A stretch of DNA of 64,000 nucleotides from Rhinopithecus roxellana (Eukaryota > Chordata > Mammalia > Primates > Cercopithecidae): NCBI RefSeq assembly GCF_007565055.1, contig NC_044567.1, positions 48,074,260-48,138,259 on the forward strand, in the 5' to 3' direction. A program made the translations under genes and the position numbers. Positions 13,501 to 27,700 of this stretch are shown here, one piece after another. Position 1 is the stretch's first letter; each line of letters begins with the position of its first letter. The notes below the pieces were generated by a model, which was not told the origin of the DNA, did no database searches, and worked only from the letters and a program-made list of their open reading frames with translations.

Positions 13501-16500
13501 GCCAGTGTTGTGTTTCCCAAAGTATTTCCTGTTGTGTAAGTATCTCCTTTTGGTTTTAATTAACCTTCATGCCTGTCTTTAAGTCAAATGCTTACCCAGT
13601 AATGTGCACTGGTTGCTCTTTAAAGAGGGCAAAATGAGATATTGTGATAGTGATTTTAGCTTTGAGATAGTAGATTTAATGAGGGTTAAGATTAGTTTTG
13701 ACCTATTAGATCTATTAGAAAGTTTATAAGGAAAGACTTTAAAAAAACTGGTTTATTTAAGTGGTTTATTTTGATGATCATTGCTCATTTTCCTCACTTA
13801 GAAGCAAACTATTAGACTGCTATATGTAAATCAGCATACCTGTTTTGGTTTACTTTTTAGTAGAGCTTTTGTATTTATCCACAGCTGAGTGAAAATGACA
13901 TTGACCTTCTGTTTAGGAGGTGAATTTTATTCTCTCTTAAGGACTAAAAATATTAACCTCAAAGTATTCAAATTTAAATAGCTCAGATAAATTCTTTTCC
14001 TGATCTAGGCCTTCTACATCATGTCATTATTTTCTTTTTTTTAACCTCATGTTAGAATGTTAGAGAGTTAGGACTCAGTTATTTTTATTAGTGGAGTGTA
14101 GCCGGGTTAGAAATAATTTTTTCCCTAAGTTTCAATTGGATCATGTATTTCACTCCCTCTAAACTATTTTGCTTTCCCTATTTGATCTGACTCAGCATTT
14201 CTTAAAAGCACTGATTAACATTAAATTTAATTTTTTATTTTTGTTTTGCACAGATCCTAAATTTAGTTTTAACTTCCTAAGTGCATGTCTGTATACAGCA
14301 GGTGGAAGTAATACTAAAGCATGCTAAGTAGCAGACAGTGCCAACCTTGTCTTAAGCAAACATTTACCGTATATGGTTACACACGGTTATATGACACTAC
14401 CAGTTGTTTGTTTTCACCATTTCTTCCTGGTGACTAAAAACAAAAGACAGACAAAAACAGACACACACACATGTTCATTGTAGAAAATCTGGAAAATGAA
14501 GAAATGCCCCAGAAAGTAAAAAGCACTCATCTCCCTTCAATTTTAGCACATTATTCTGGGGAATGTATATTATGTTTTCCACTACATAATTTTCCTCTAA
14601 AATGTTCCTCTGTTGACTTTTTTTTTTAGGCATAATTTGTTGGACTCTAAGATCAACACCCTGTTATCACTGTGCCAAGATCCAAATCTGTTAAATCCAA
14701 TCCATGGAATTGTGCAGAGTGTGGTGTACCATGAAGAATCCCCACCACAATACCAAACATCTTACCTGCAAAGTAAATAAATGTATCTGGAGAAGGATGG
14801 TTGATGAACTTGCTAACATGCGCACTGTTGTAGAATGCACTGACTACAGAATTCTTTATAAGGGATAGACTTGTTCATACTTTTATTTCCATATTCCATT
14901 TTTTTACTCTCTCAATTGTATGTCCAATGTTACAGGTTGACAACTTTTTATACTGAGTGTATTTTAAGTGGGTTTTAGTCGCTTTGACATATTCTAAAAA
15001 CGTGTTTTCAATGTGTACATAGGGTTTACATATCATCAGCTATACAACTTATTTAATTTCTGTTACAATTAAAAGATATCTTGCTTGTTATAAGAGTGAC
15101 ATTTGATTTGTTACAGGTTTTGGTTTTAATGGCTTGTGGCGGTTTGCAGGACCCTTTTCAAAGGTAAGAAAATATATTTTTCTCTAACTTTTGGCAAAAT
15201 GAAGGTTTCTGTTCAAATTAGTATACTTGCTTTAAGAACACACAATATGCTGAAAACCAGAATAATAATTCACAATAAACACATATGTTACTTTTGTAAA
15301 AAGTTTCTCATCACAAGGTTTTTTTCCAGGAGGCAGCATGGTGTGGGGGTGTGTGTATTCACTTTTACAAAGTCAGCTTATGCTCAACTTTTCAGAAGAG
15401 TATCATAAACCTTTGTGATACTTTTCTGCCACAGCCCCTTGTGTATTTGATAATCTTAATGCACACACTTAGATAGCTTATGACTAGCAAGGAGCATTAC
15501 CATTTTATTTCCAGCCTATTAGATAAGATTCATTTCTCTCTGAATTTGTCCTCATTTGCTCCTATTCAGTTTTTGGGTTTTTTTTTTTTGTGAGACGGAG
15601 TCTCACTCTGTCTCTAGGTTGGAGTGCAATGGCGCAATCTTGGCTCACTGCAACCTCTGCCTCCCACGTTCAAGCAATTCTCCTTCCTCAATCTCCCAAG
15701 TAGCTGAGACTGCAGGCATGCACCACCACGCCCAGCTAATTTTTGTATTTTGGGTTTCACCATGGTCTTGATCTCTTGACCTCGTGATCTGCCCACCTCG
15801 GCCTCCCAGAGTGCTGGAATTACAGGCATGAGCCACCGCACCTGGTCTCAGTTTGTTTTCTGATTGGCATTAGTTTATGTAGTGTTACATAATATGTATA
15901 TAATCATTTTCTCTGTATGTAGGCGTTCTCCAAATTGATCAAAGTTCCTTGAAGGCAGGATTTCTGTTTCTTCCCTTGAACAGTTCCTGGTGCAGTGTTT
16001 TAGATACAGGGGGTGCTAAATCAATATGAATTATATAAACCTTGTTCCAGTTTTTAAGAATTGGGTATTTTGTTTATTTCTTTTCACTATTACTGAATAT
16101 CTGTTGACATACAAAGGTTGTCACTTAAAAAATGGGCCTGAGGCCGGGCACGGTGGCTCAAGCCTGTAATCCCAGCACTTTGGGAGGCCGAGACGGGCGG
16201 ATCATGAGGTCAGGAGATCGAGACCATCCTGGCTAACATGGTGAAACCCCGTCTCTACTAAAAAAAAAAAAATACAAAAAACTAGCCGGGCGAGGTGGTG
16301 GGCACCTGTAGTCCCAGCTACTCGGGAGGCTGAGGCAGGAGAACGTCGGGAACCCGGGAGGCGGAGCTTGCAGTGAGCTGAGATCCAGCCACCGCACTCC
16401 AGCCTGGGCGACAGAGTGACACTCCGTCTCAAAAACAAAAAAAAAAATGGGCCTGAAGTTACAGAAATAAGTATATCATACAGAAGTTTTTGCATTTGGA

Positions 16501-19500
16501 TTGCCAGTAACCCTCTGAGTCCTTTACAGTGTCTAGTGATTAGAATCTAAATGGCAGCTGGAATGATGATGCTCTGCTCATTTTCTCTGTTTTGGAAAAT
16601 TGGCTAGACATCATTCCTGATGATTGTATTGCCTTAGTATTAAATTCAGTCTGTCTTATGCATGGCTTTCAGAAAATGCAGGTTCATCTGGAAGCTTTAA
16701 GTGTAAGCTGAATAGACCTGCCTGTTGTAAGTCCTCTGGTAGTCTATAAATATTACTCCACTCCCCTTTTTTAATGATAAGTAATACAAAGGAAGAAAAA
16801 TAGTAAATTAAGTCCAAACAAAATTAATACTTTTTTGACTTCAGATGGGGATTTACTTAAAGAAAAGGAGCTAAAATAATTTACTGTTTTTCATTACAGC
16901 AAACACAAATTCCAGACTATGCTGAGCTTATTGTTAAGTTTCTTGATGCCTTGATTGACACGTACCTGCCTGGAATTGATGAAGAAACCAGTGAGGAATC
17001 CCTCCTGACACCCACATCTCCTTACCCTCCTGCACTGCAGAGCCAGCTTAGTATCACTGCCAACCTTAACCTCTCTAATTCCATGACCTCACTTGCAACT
17101 TCCCAGCATTCCCCAGGTCAGTAAATGTGATCTTTACATGACTTTGAGCAACAGTATAAGATACCAACATTAGGAATTCTCTTGTGATCAGTTTATAGCA
17201 AATTTTGCTTCTTTTTCTTATGAGATTCACCTTACATTTCTTCTTTACCTTGTAACTGACTTGACTTTCGTTACTCTATAAAGCTTTCTACTTTCAGACA
17301 AGTTGTATGTAAGACAGTAAAATGTTAAAATGTCCACATGATATTCCAAGGTTGACAAGTTTCTAGAGTGTGGGCAGGAAGAGTAACTGAAAACACATTA
17401 TTCTGTAAGTGAACAGAACTATAATTCCTTTACTAGATATACTAACATTGCCCTAAGGGCCTCTTTCCTCTGTCTCTGATACAGCATACTATATCAAAAA
17501 ACAAAAATAAAAAGAAGAAGAAGAAACACAAAATCTATTAGGTACCTCACTTTCCTGCTGCCAACAATAACTCAACCATCCAGAGACCATCCTGAAAATC
17601 TGGAAGTAAATAATCAAAAAAGTCATCTCAAGAAAATAACATCTTAAAGCCCATAAGCATATACATACCAATTCATAATGCAACTTAGATTTGAATACAG
17701 TGAGAAATACTAATAGCTAATAGCTCAGGTGGGACTGAGATAAACAAGATGGCAGAAATGGCAAACCTACAGAACTCTGAACTCATTCAGTGTCATAGTG
17801 AATGGTTTCATACAACACTGGTTGACCCAGGAGATGCTATTCATTATAGAACTTAACACTATTGTGTGTGTTATGATGACAGTGAGTAATGAAGGCAAAA
17901 CTTTTGTTATGGTTGTGTTTTCTATTTAGAAAGATACTCTTCTAAAATGGTTAAAAATAAAAGAAACTTTAGTTGTTAAAAGTTCCATTATCTGAAAAGT
18001 TCACTTATGAAACACATTCTATAAGGAAAAATTACTATATATAGTTCTTTTAAGTGTTAGCATAAATTAAAAAAAAAAAAATGACCTAACTATTCTGTGA
18101 TGTTCAAGATCAATAAATGGAATTCCCAGTTTATGATCCCGGTTTTGCATGAACATTTCAATTTATGTAATTTTGAAGGTTCTAAAGAATTTTGCAATAC
18201 CTAATTCGTATTGTAAACTATTACATAATTAACTGTATTCTATTAAATTCTGATTAACAACAAAGCTTTGCTCAGCAGAGGAAACAAATTTTATTTCAAC
18301 ATTTGTCAGTAGCCTTACAGGTAATCCTTTTCTTCCCCCCAGAAATAAGAGAAGTCTAACTTTTTTCCCCATGTAACAAGGTTTGTTTGCCCTCTGCCTC
18401 TAACTCTCTAGTACGATGTTTCTGCAAGTATGATCCCAGACCAACAGCATCATTTGGGAGCTTGTTAGAAATGCAGATGCTGGAATTTCACCTCAGATCT
18501 GCACAAAAAATTCCAAGTAGAGCCCAGCCAGCAGTCAGTGTGTTAATAAATACCCCAGGCAATTCTTACGCACCCTGGAATCGGAGAAGCACTGCCCTGG
18601 GGGGTCTGCTTCTGGTCTTGCCCATTATCAGCTATCAGCATTTCAGCTGTGAAGGCCAGGGCAAAACTTAAAATTTACTTTTTTTACAGATAACTGCAGT
18701 CACTGAATTCCTTGCTTTCTGCTTCCCCGCTGATAAACTCTTTAGCATTTTGGAGCTAGGGAACCATACAGGTAATTTAGTTTTAGGCTCACAATATTGT
18801 GTACATTGGGGAGACTGAGTTTTAGAAGAGCTAGGTTAACTGCTTTATATAGTTCTTATCTAGAACCAAGTTCAGGCCCTTTTGTACTACATTCATTGCC
18901 TTCCATGTCTGTTGTCTGTCTGATTATCTATCTACTTTCCCTTCCCCTTCTCTATTTCCTTGTTTTTGTTTGTTTATTGCTAATTCATTACTTCTCTCTG
19001 CCTTGCCTTAAGCCCACCAGTTCTTTTTTGTCTGTGGGACTGTTTTCTGGGTTATTGAACAAAAGTTGAAAAGTTTTTAAAGTCTGCTCCATTTTAACCA
19101 AGCTTTTTGCCTTCTGGGCTACTAAACTTGTGTTAAACATGTCAAAAATGGTTAGTTTTTTTATTAACTTTTTTTACCCAGTCTAATTGTTAGGGAAATT
19201 TCTGCCTATCTTTGCCCACTAATGGAGACAATAAAATAATCTGGATGAGAATAAAGAACCATTATAGGTTTCTCTGCTATTTGATTAGTTGCCTATGTCC
19301 AGTGTTAATTGGCTATTTGCCAGATCATTTGCTTTGGTAAAACAGTCTTACTCTACAACCTCTTACTTAGAATTGTTTATTAAAATCAGAATAGGTTTTA
19401 TGACTTTGGTTCCAGTTTCAAACTAATGGTGTCTCCTCCATTAACTCTCCAAAGATGAATAAATAGACTGCTACACCTTGGAAATATCTGACTGTACACA

Positions 19501-20598
19501 GAAGAGATGAGGAGGTTTAAAAGTAATAGAATTAAGTGGTATCATGGTGTTCAGCTCTTCCTGTCACTCAATTGTGTGTCATTGGTTTGACAGTTTATTT
19601 TACTACATGTTTTCAGAGAAAGAGTTAATCTTTTCAAAAGTAACCTTACTCTCCCACAAAACCCATTTGTGTCTCTAAATTGTGGGCTCATGTTCACAAA
19701 AGGATCCCAATTTATATGCCCCATCACTGAGTTTTTGTCATTTGCTCTTACAGAATAACTCTTAATGGTAAGAGTTGATCTTTTTGTTTGTAAATAGGTG
19801 TATTGCTTCATATCTTTAGCTCCATCTAATCTTATATCCTTATCTCTTCTTTTTTTTTTTTTTTTTTTTTGAGACGGAGTCTCGCTCTGTCACCCAGGCT
19901 GGAATGCAGCTGCATGATCTTGACGCACTGCAACCTCCGCCTCCCAGGCTCACGCCGTTCTCCTGCCTTAGCCTCCCAAGTAGCTGGAACTACAGGTGCC
20001 CGCCGACACACCCGGCTAATTTTTTGTATTTTTAGTAGAGATGGGGTTTCACCATGTTAGCCAGGATGGTCTCGATCTCCTGACCTCGTGATCCGCCCAC
20101 TTTGGCCTCCCAAAGTTCTGGGATTACAGACGTGAGCCACTGCACTCGGCCTTTTTTTTTTTCCTTTGGAGACTGTGTCTCACTCAAGTCGCCCAGGCTG
20201 GAGTGCAGTGGCACAATCTTGGCTCACTGCAACCTCTGCCTCCTCGGTTCAAGCGATTCCCCTGCCTCAGCCTCCCTAGTAGCTGGAATTACAGGTGCAC
20301 ACCACCACGCCTGGCTAATTTTTGTATTTTTAGTAGAGACAGGGTTTCTCCATGTTGACCAGGCTGGTCTCGAACTCCTGACCTCAGGTGGTCCACCCAT
20401 CTCAGCCTCCCAAAGTGCTGGGATTACAGGCATGAGCCACAGCCACCTCATTTCTTTATGGTGCTGAGTTTGCTTATATCAAAAAACCAAAAGAAAGTTG
20501 TCCAGATTCCTAACTCGGTCTGGCGTTTCAACTTTGCTATTTAGCTGTATAGAAACCAAAACATTATCTCCATTCCCAGCAGCAAAGTCTCAAGAGTA

Positions 20599-20646
<48 letters not shown>

Positions 20647-23600
20647 AGACGGAGTCTCACTCTGTCGCCCAGGCTGGAGTGCAGTGGCCGGATCTCAGCT
20701 CACTGCAAGCTTCGCCTCCCGGGTTTACACCGTTCTCCTGCCTCAGCCTCCCGAGTAGCTGGGACTACAGGCGCCTGCCACCTCGCCCGGCTAGTTTTTT
20801 GTATTTTTTAGTAGAGACGGGGTTTCACCATGTTAGCCAGGATGGTCTCGATCTCCTGACCTCGTGATCCACCCGTCTCGGCCTCCCAAAGTGCTGGGAT
20901 TACAGGCTTGAGCCACCGCGCCCGGCCAGCAGTAGTATTTAAAGAAGTTCTTTGTTACTCCCCAATATGGAGCATAAGTTTGATTTACCATCAAATTACC
21001 CAACATCAACCTACACTGAGATTTAAACAGATAAAGTTTCCATTGCCATATTTCAAAAAGCAAATGTTGCTGATCGGCACGCATTCAATCCTTTGCTGCG
21101 AATGTTTCATGTCAATGCAAAACTCTTCATTCTAGATCTTTGGTGTTTAGCAGGATCAGTTACTAAGCTGTATTTTCTTTTGTCCAACATTTTCTGCTAG
21201 CAAATCAACAAAATAAGAGATTCATGAACCTCATCCTCTTCCCCCCTCATGCCCCTGCATTAGGTCTTACTTAAATAAAACATTTTGGTAGTATTTAATT
21301 AGTTACCAGCTTTGAGGAGAAGTGGTAGTCACTTACATAAAGCAGTTGTCTCTGAAAATGCATTCTTCTTGACAAATTAGCATAGGCCTAATTCTACGTC
21401 CTAAGGGGAGCTGTTTTACAAGTCCACATATAAAAGTACCTAAATAGTTGTCTTCTGAATCCCTCCCTAGTAGAAATTGAATTTGGCATCAGTGGAGCCA
21501 ATGACTGCATCTGGGATTCAGTGCATATAGAATTGCATTCACTGTGACCCTTTAGCCAAATGGACGTAAGACTTTGGTTCTTAGGATTTTCTCAAACGCC
21601 AATAAGAGCACCCTGAAGAGAATCCATTTACTCTATGATATATAAGAATATTTCAGGTTTGATATTATGATCCTTATTAGGTCCAGTCTAGCTGAGCTGG
21701 ACATGAATTGAAGAACCAGGATTAGAACTAGAAAATGAAACCCAGGCTGAGTGCAGTGGCTCACACCTGTAATCCTAGCATTTTTGGGAGGCCGAGGCAG
21801 GTGGATTGCTTGAGACCAGCCTGGGCAACATGATGAAACCCCATCTCTACAAAAATAGAAAAATTAGCCAGGCGTAGTGGCATGCATTTGTAAGTTTATA
21901 GTCCCAGCTACTTGGGAGGCTGGGGTGGGAGGATCACCTGAGCCCGAGAGGTCAAGGCTGTGGTGGGCTGTGATCTTGCCACTGCACTCCAGCCTGGGAT
22001 TGAGACCCTATCTCAAAAAAAAAAAAAGGAAAGAAAGAAAATGAATTAAATAGGATCCATTTCCAAAGTATTAAAATTTGATATATACTTTATCAGGGTC
22101 TCCTGATATTCTTCAGAGGAGAATTGTTGTAACTGAATTCAATAAACATTTGAATACCTATTTTGTAGGTGTATGTTAGGTGTATATTAGAATCCTTGGT
22201 CACCAGAGACTTGACAATTTTTGCCCATGGATCTAGGAAGGAAAGTTACTTCCTTCCGATCCATGTTGTTTAACAAATTCTAAATGTGCACTATTTTTTT
22301 TATTTTAAATACAAGATTAATACTATAGTGCTCTGTAGAAAATACCAGAATTCCAGATACTTACCCTACATACATGTATTGTTTACTATACGCAAGGGGC
22401 TCTTAGACCCAGAGGAGCCGAGGGGCTACCAGGGCATGATACCTGCCTTCAATAGATTTCAGATCAGAACCGGCAGTAGAATGTACATAGATAACTATTT
22501 TGACCTCTATTGTGATACCTGTCATGTTGTACCTTGTACTATATAGTATTCTGATAGTTCAAAGGGACATTTGTGTGTAAGGATCATGTAATAATTATGG
22601 CAAAAGTTTTATAACACATTTTTCACCTCAAAAATGTTTTTAAACAAAACAAGTAAATTTGTGATTTAATTTTTTTTTTTTTTTTTTTTTTGAGATGGAG
22701 TCTCGCTCTGTCACCCAGGCTGGAGTGCAGTGGCGCGATCTCAGCTCACTGCAACCCCCGCCTCCCGGGATCAAGCAGTTCTCCTGCCTCAGCCTCCCGA
22801 GTAGCTGGGACTACAGGCACCCACTACTGTGCCCAGCTAATTTTTGTATTTTTAGTAGAGATGGGGTTTCACCATATTGGCCAGGCTGGTCTCAAACTCC
22901 TGACCTTGTGATCCTCCCACCTCTGCCTCCCAAAGTGCTGGGATTACAGGCATGAGCCACTGCGCCTGGCCTAAATTCTTTTTTTACTAGGAAAAAGGCT
23001 TTACCTTTTTTTTGTTTGATGAGCTCGTTTTACTGTTAGTATTAGTGCATGAATTTTTTAGAACAAGGACATACTTAGTTCATCGTTACTTTAGATTCCT
23101 TTCTTCCATATTTATTTCAGGGCTTCGTCCAAGCCTACCAGTCATTCTCTCACTTTGCTTCTGTAATGTAGACCTTCTTCCTGAGAAGCTGGCTAGATCA
23201 GGTAGTGATCATAACATTCCTAAACCAATGGTGCTGATAGCTCTGTGTATGGAGGGATAGTTCATCCAAACCATTTCTCTAAACTTAGACTTAGCTCTGA
23301 GTCAGTAATACTTCTGTTTACTAGGTTTGAAATATCTCCCTCTTAGCTGGGTAGAGTGGCACATGCTTGTGGTCCCAGCTCCTAGGGAGGCTGAGATGGG
23401 AGGATTGCTTGAGCTCAAGAGTTCAAGTCCAGCCTGGGCAACATCATGAGACCCCCCCCCCGCCCCCATCTTTTAAAAGAAAAAAAAGAAATATCTTCCT
23501 TTTAGAAGAAACCTAAAGGTCTCTATTTTGAGGCCACTTAAGATCTCTGAAATGATTTTAATGTTTTAGAGAATTGTTTATGGTATTACCTGACCTTTTT

Positions 23601-24659
23601 TTCGTGATTTGTTTTCTTTTTCTTCATTATTATCCTATGTTTAAGGGAGAAAAATAATTTTAAATTGAGTGATTTCTTGGTATAATTCTTGCTAATTTTT
23701 AAATCTAATTTTTAGCTTAATTCTTAATTTAAACTAAAATTCTTAATTTTAATATGTGGTAAAAAAAAATACATCTACAAAGTTGTAAGTTCTGTCATTT
23801 ATTTACCAATTGTAAAATTTAGGAAATTAATGGTCAGAGTTCAATAATTAAAACCAGATTCCTTCTGAAAACCAAGGGACATTATAATTATCTAGCGTCT
23901 AATTGTATTGCACCCTTTTTTTAACCTTATGAACATCACTCACTTGTTTTTTTCTTCCCTTCTTTGTAAAGCTTCTTTGCCTTGCTCTAAATCAGCAGTT
24001 TTCATGCATCATCTTTGCACGAAAATACTGCTTACCCAACACTCATCCTGGGCACATAGCATGAGACTTTACTCAACGGTCCCTGTAAGCTCAGTCTGGC
24101 TTAGCCACTTTAGGAACTTGTAAAGCCACCACTTTATAAGGTCTTGGTACTTAACAGGAATTGCAGGGCCAGTGTGTGGCCTGAGTTAAGGAGCTGCTGA
24201 TACCCACCCTGAACAATGAAGATGCAATCCCAGTCCTGGACTAACAAAGACAGATTAATAAGAAACTCAAGAGAGAGTTAATAGGGAAAGAGCAGAATAT
24301 GTGGTTTGATGAAGTTTTAGCTTAGAAAATAACTTGTTTTCCCCAAATAGAAAGCCAACCCCAATGTTTCCTCAGAAATTAAAGCTGCCTGTCTATTCAA
24401 TCACCTGTGGTTAAAAAAAGGAATATGACTGGGTGCGATGGCTCATGCCTATAATCACAGCACTTTGGGAGGCTGAGGCGGGCTTATCACTTGAATCCAG
24501 GAGTTCGAGACCAGCCTGGGTAACATGGCAAAACCCTCTCTCTACAAAAAATACGAAAAGCTATTCACAGGGCTGAGGTGGGGAGGTTGAGGTGGTGGTG
24601 AGCCGAGATTGCACCACCGCACTCCAACCTGAGTGACAGAGTGATACTCTGTCTCCAAA

Positions 24660-24702
<43 letters not shown>

Positions 24703-27700
24703 TTTATATATCTATTTTATATATACATATATTTTATATATATATAGATGCCTTTTCTTTTATTCACCTGTAATTATTATACAAAAAGATTACACCTAAA
24801 CAGAAAAAGAAGTGTTAGCAGTTGGTGAAAATCGTTTTTAAAAATTCTTTTTTCTTTTTGAGACAGAGTCTCTCTCTGTTGCCCAGGCTGGATGGAGTAC
24901 AGTGGTGTGATCTCAGCTCACTGCAACCACCGCCTCCCCAGTTGAAGCTGTTCTCCTGCCTCAGCCTCCTGAGTAGCTGGAATTACAGGCATGTTCCACC
25001 AAGCCCGGCTAATTTTTTTTGTATTTTCAGTAGAGACGAGGTTTCACCATGTTGGCCAGGCTGGTCTCGAACTCCTGACCTCAAAGATCTGCCCGCCTTG
25101 GCCTCCCAAAATGCTGGGATTACAGGCATGAGCCACTGCACCAAGACAAAAATTCTTATAGTTACAATTTGGTATATTTAGCTCAAAATAAAGATATTTC
25201 TATGTATTTAATATGCCTCCACAAATGTATTTACTGTAGCTTAAAAACAGGCTGTAGCTACCTTTTCTTCTATGAAGATTTATTCTATTTTGTGCTTATT
25301 TATATTAGCTTCACTAATTTTACAAATTCTAGCATAAAATTAAAGTCCTAGTATTTGTTCTAAAACTCCTTTGTATCACCTGGTCTTTTGCTACAGATAT
25401 TAGGAGCATCTTAATTTGTGGAGTAATTATTTTATCTGTGTGCAAAAATTCTTCACATATTTTGTCTTAACAACCCTTTGAAATAGACAAGTCTGCTGTT
25501 ACCCTTAACTGACAGATTAAGAATTAGAACTAAATAAGAGTACCAATCCAAACAAGTCTCAAAGCCAGGTCTTCTGTCATGTTTGACTTCTCCTGTACAT
25601 AATAAGAGTTTTCTAGTAAGTTTGCCATACTGCATATGAAATAAACTAAATGCAGATTAAGGTAACCTACTAGTGCTGCTGCACAGGTGGCAGGAGATTT
25701 CAGTTATTATTAGTCTGTCATTTTTGTAGTATAACTTCTCACAAATTACCTAACCCATTTTTCCTTAGCTTTTCAAGAGTTAAAAGTGATTCTGTTCTTT
25801 TATTGTTTCATGATACTATTATAACTGATTATTTCAGTTTTGGAAACCAGAAGTGTTTTTTAAAAATGGATGACTACAGAATTGTCAGGCTGGAGCTACA
25901 TCACTAGTTGTAAAAATACACAAACCTTGGTACCTGCCTTCAAGGAATTCATGTTCTAGCAGGGAAGATAGACATATAACTTAAATAACAATAATGTAAT
26001 CTAATGCTTTTCCCCAACTACTCAAATTCACTAAATTTTGGCCAATAACACCTTCTATTTAGGATTCTGTCTTTATCTGGAACCACCACAATTTATTGAA
26101 ACATAGTACTACTGATACACTGCTGTGCAGAATGTCCAGCTGTTTCTGCTCTGCATGTTTGTAACTGGCTGCATGTTTGACCACAGTGTGTCTGTGGGGT
26201 CATTTAACCTAGCAAATCAGGACCACAGAAGTTTAGCTTTATTTCCTTTGTGTGGTAGCCTCTGGGTTTCTGTCAGCCACTTTGTAGTTTTTTCTGTTCG
26301 TGTCCACCAAAGGCCAGAAGGGAGAGCCAATGCTTTAGGGGCAAAAGAGAGACTAGAATACAAAACTTTAAAGGGGCTTTGATGAAAAGAAGTGCAGCAC
26401 CAAGGCCTTCTCACTAACTTAAAATACAGCATATACCAGTGCAGGATGTGTTCCGTCTGCATTGGAGTGGTCTGTCAGATAATCTGAGAGTTTTTCCAAT
26501 GGGATTTTTGAGGTGAAATCCTTCACCAGCTTCTAGAGAGATTTCTAGATGTAATTTTAGGGGATAAAAAGAAAGAATGCTGCCAAAATTCTTACAAGTG
26601 AGAATTACACTTAGAAACTTAAATGCCAGAACTAGATACTATGATCATTCTGTTTCATACTACCTTGGCTTTTTCAAGATATATTTTGGTGTAAATATAA
26701 TGCATTTTAATTGTTTTTTTAAGTGACTGTCCAAGATTTTTGTTAGTTTCTCCTTTGATCCTTACAATAAAACATCTTTGCTGTGAAGCTGAACTTAGGA
26801 ATCACAGTCACACCACATTTACCTACATGTGATTTATACAGTTGGGTCACTAAGTAGGAAGAAAACACACATTCCAAAAACAAGAATTTAGATGAAAAGT
26901 GAATTTGAGAATAGAAGTAGAATATCAACTTTTGACATAGTGTTGAAGCTTTTGGTTATGAGGGACAGGGCTGACAATTCACTCGTACTTTTACATTTTT
27001 AATTAATGTGCTCATTAGGAAAAAATTAGAAAATTCCGAAAAATAAAAGGAAAAAGTTACCCACAATCCTGTCATTCTAAGATAGATAACCACTGTTTAT
27101 TAACATTTTGGTGCATTTCCTTCCAGTTTATTTTCTTTGTATACTTGAGGTCATAGTATGTGAACAACTTTATAGCTTGTTTTGTACCCTCAACATTTAA
27201 CAGGACATAAATAAGGCCTTTAAAACTATTTGAGGTTTGACCGTTGTTTGCTTCACAAAACAGAAAGTGGAATGTTCTTAGCACTTCTGTGAAGATATCT
27301 TCACCCTAGTGACTTTATCTACATTATTACAATTTATGTAATTTTAATTCTCAAGAATAACACTGTGCCCAAACAGAAGCATTGCCACGCATGTCATGAC
27401 TGTTTTCCCCTCAGAGTAGGCCATGGTCTAGTAGTAGCAAGACACACAAGAACAAGCCCCAGGGTAGCAGATTGCTGGCAGAGAGCCACAGGGCCTTCCT
27501 AGTGGTCATCCTTGCTTCATGCCCGTCCTGCATGCGGACCAGCTCCAAGTAGTTTCAAACCTTTGTCTTTTTAAGGTCCTAGTTTTGCCTGAATCTTACT
27601 TCCTGTTAAACAATTCAGAATTACTGGACTTGAAACTTGTAGGCCAAATGCAAATTTAAGGAAATGGAAGGTCAAATACGCTGATAAATTCATAATTTTA

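Noticed and set aside
20102..20467. Frames with repeated CLSLPSSWDYR-like text, here and in many other places
   Set aside because: These are the well-known translations of Alu elements on either strand.
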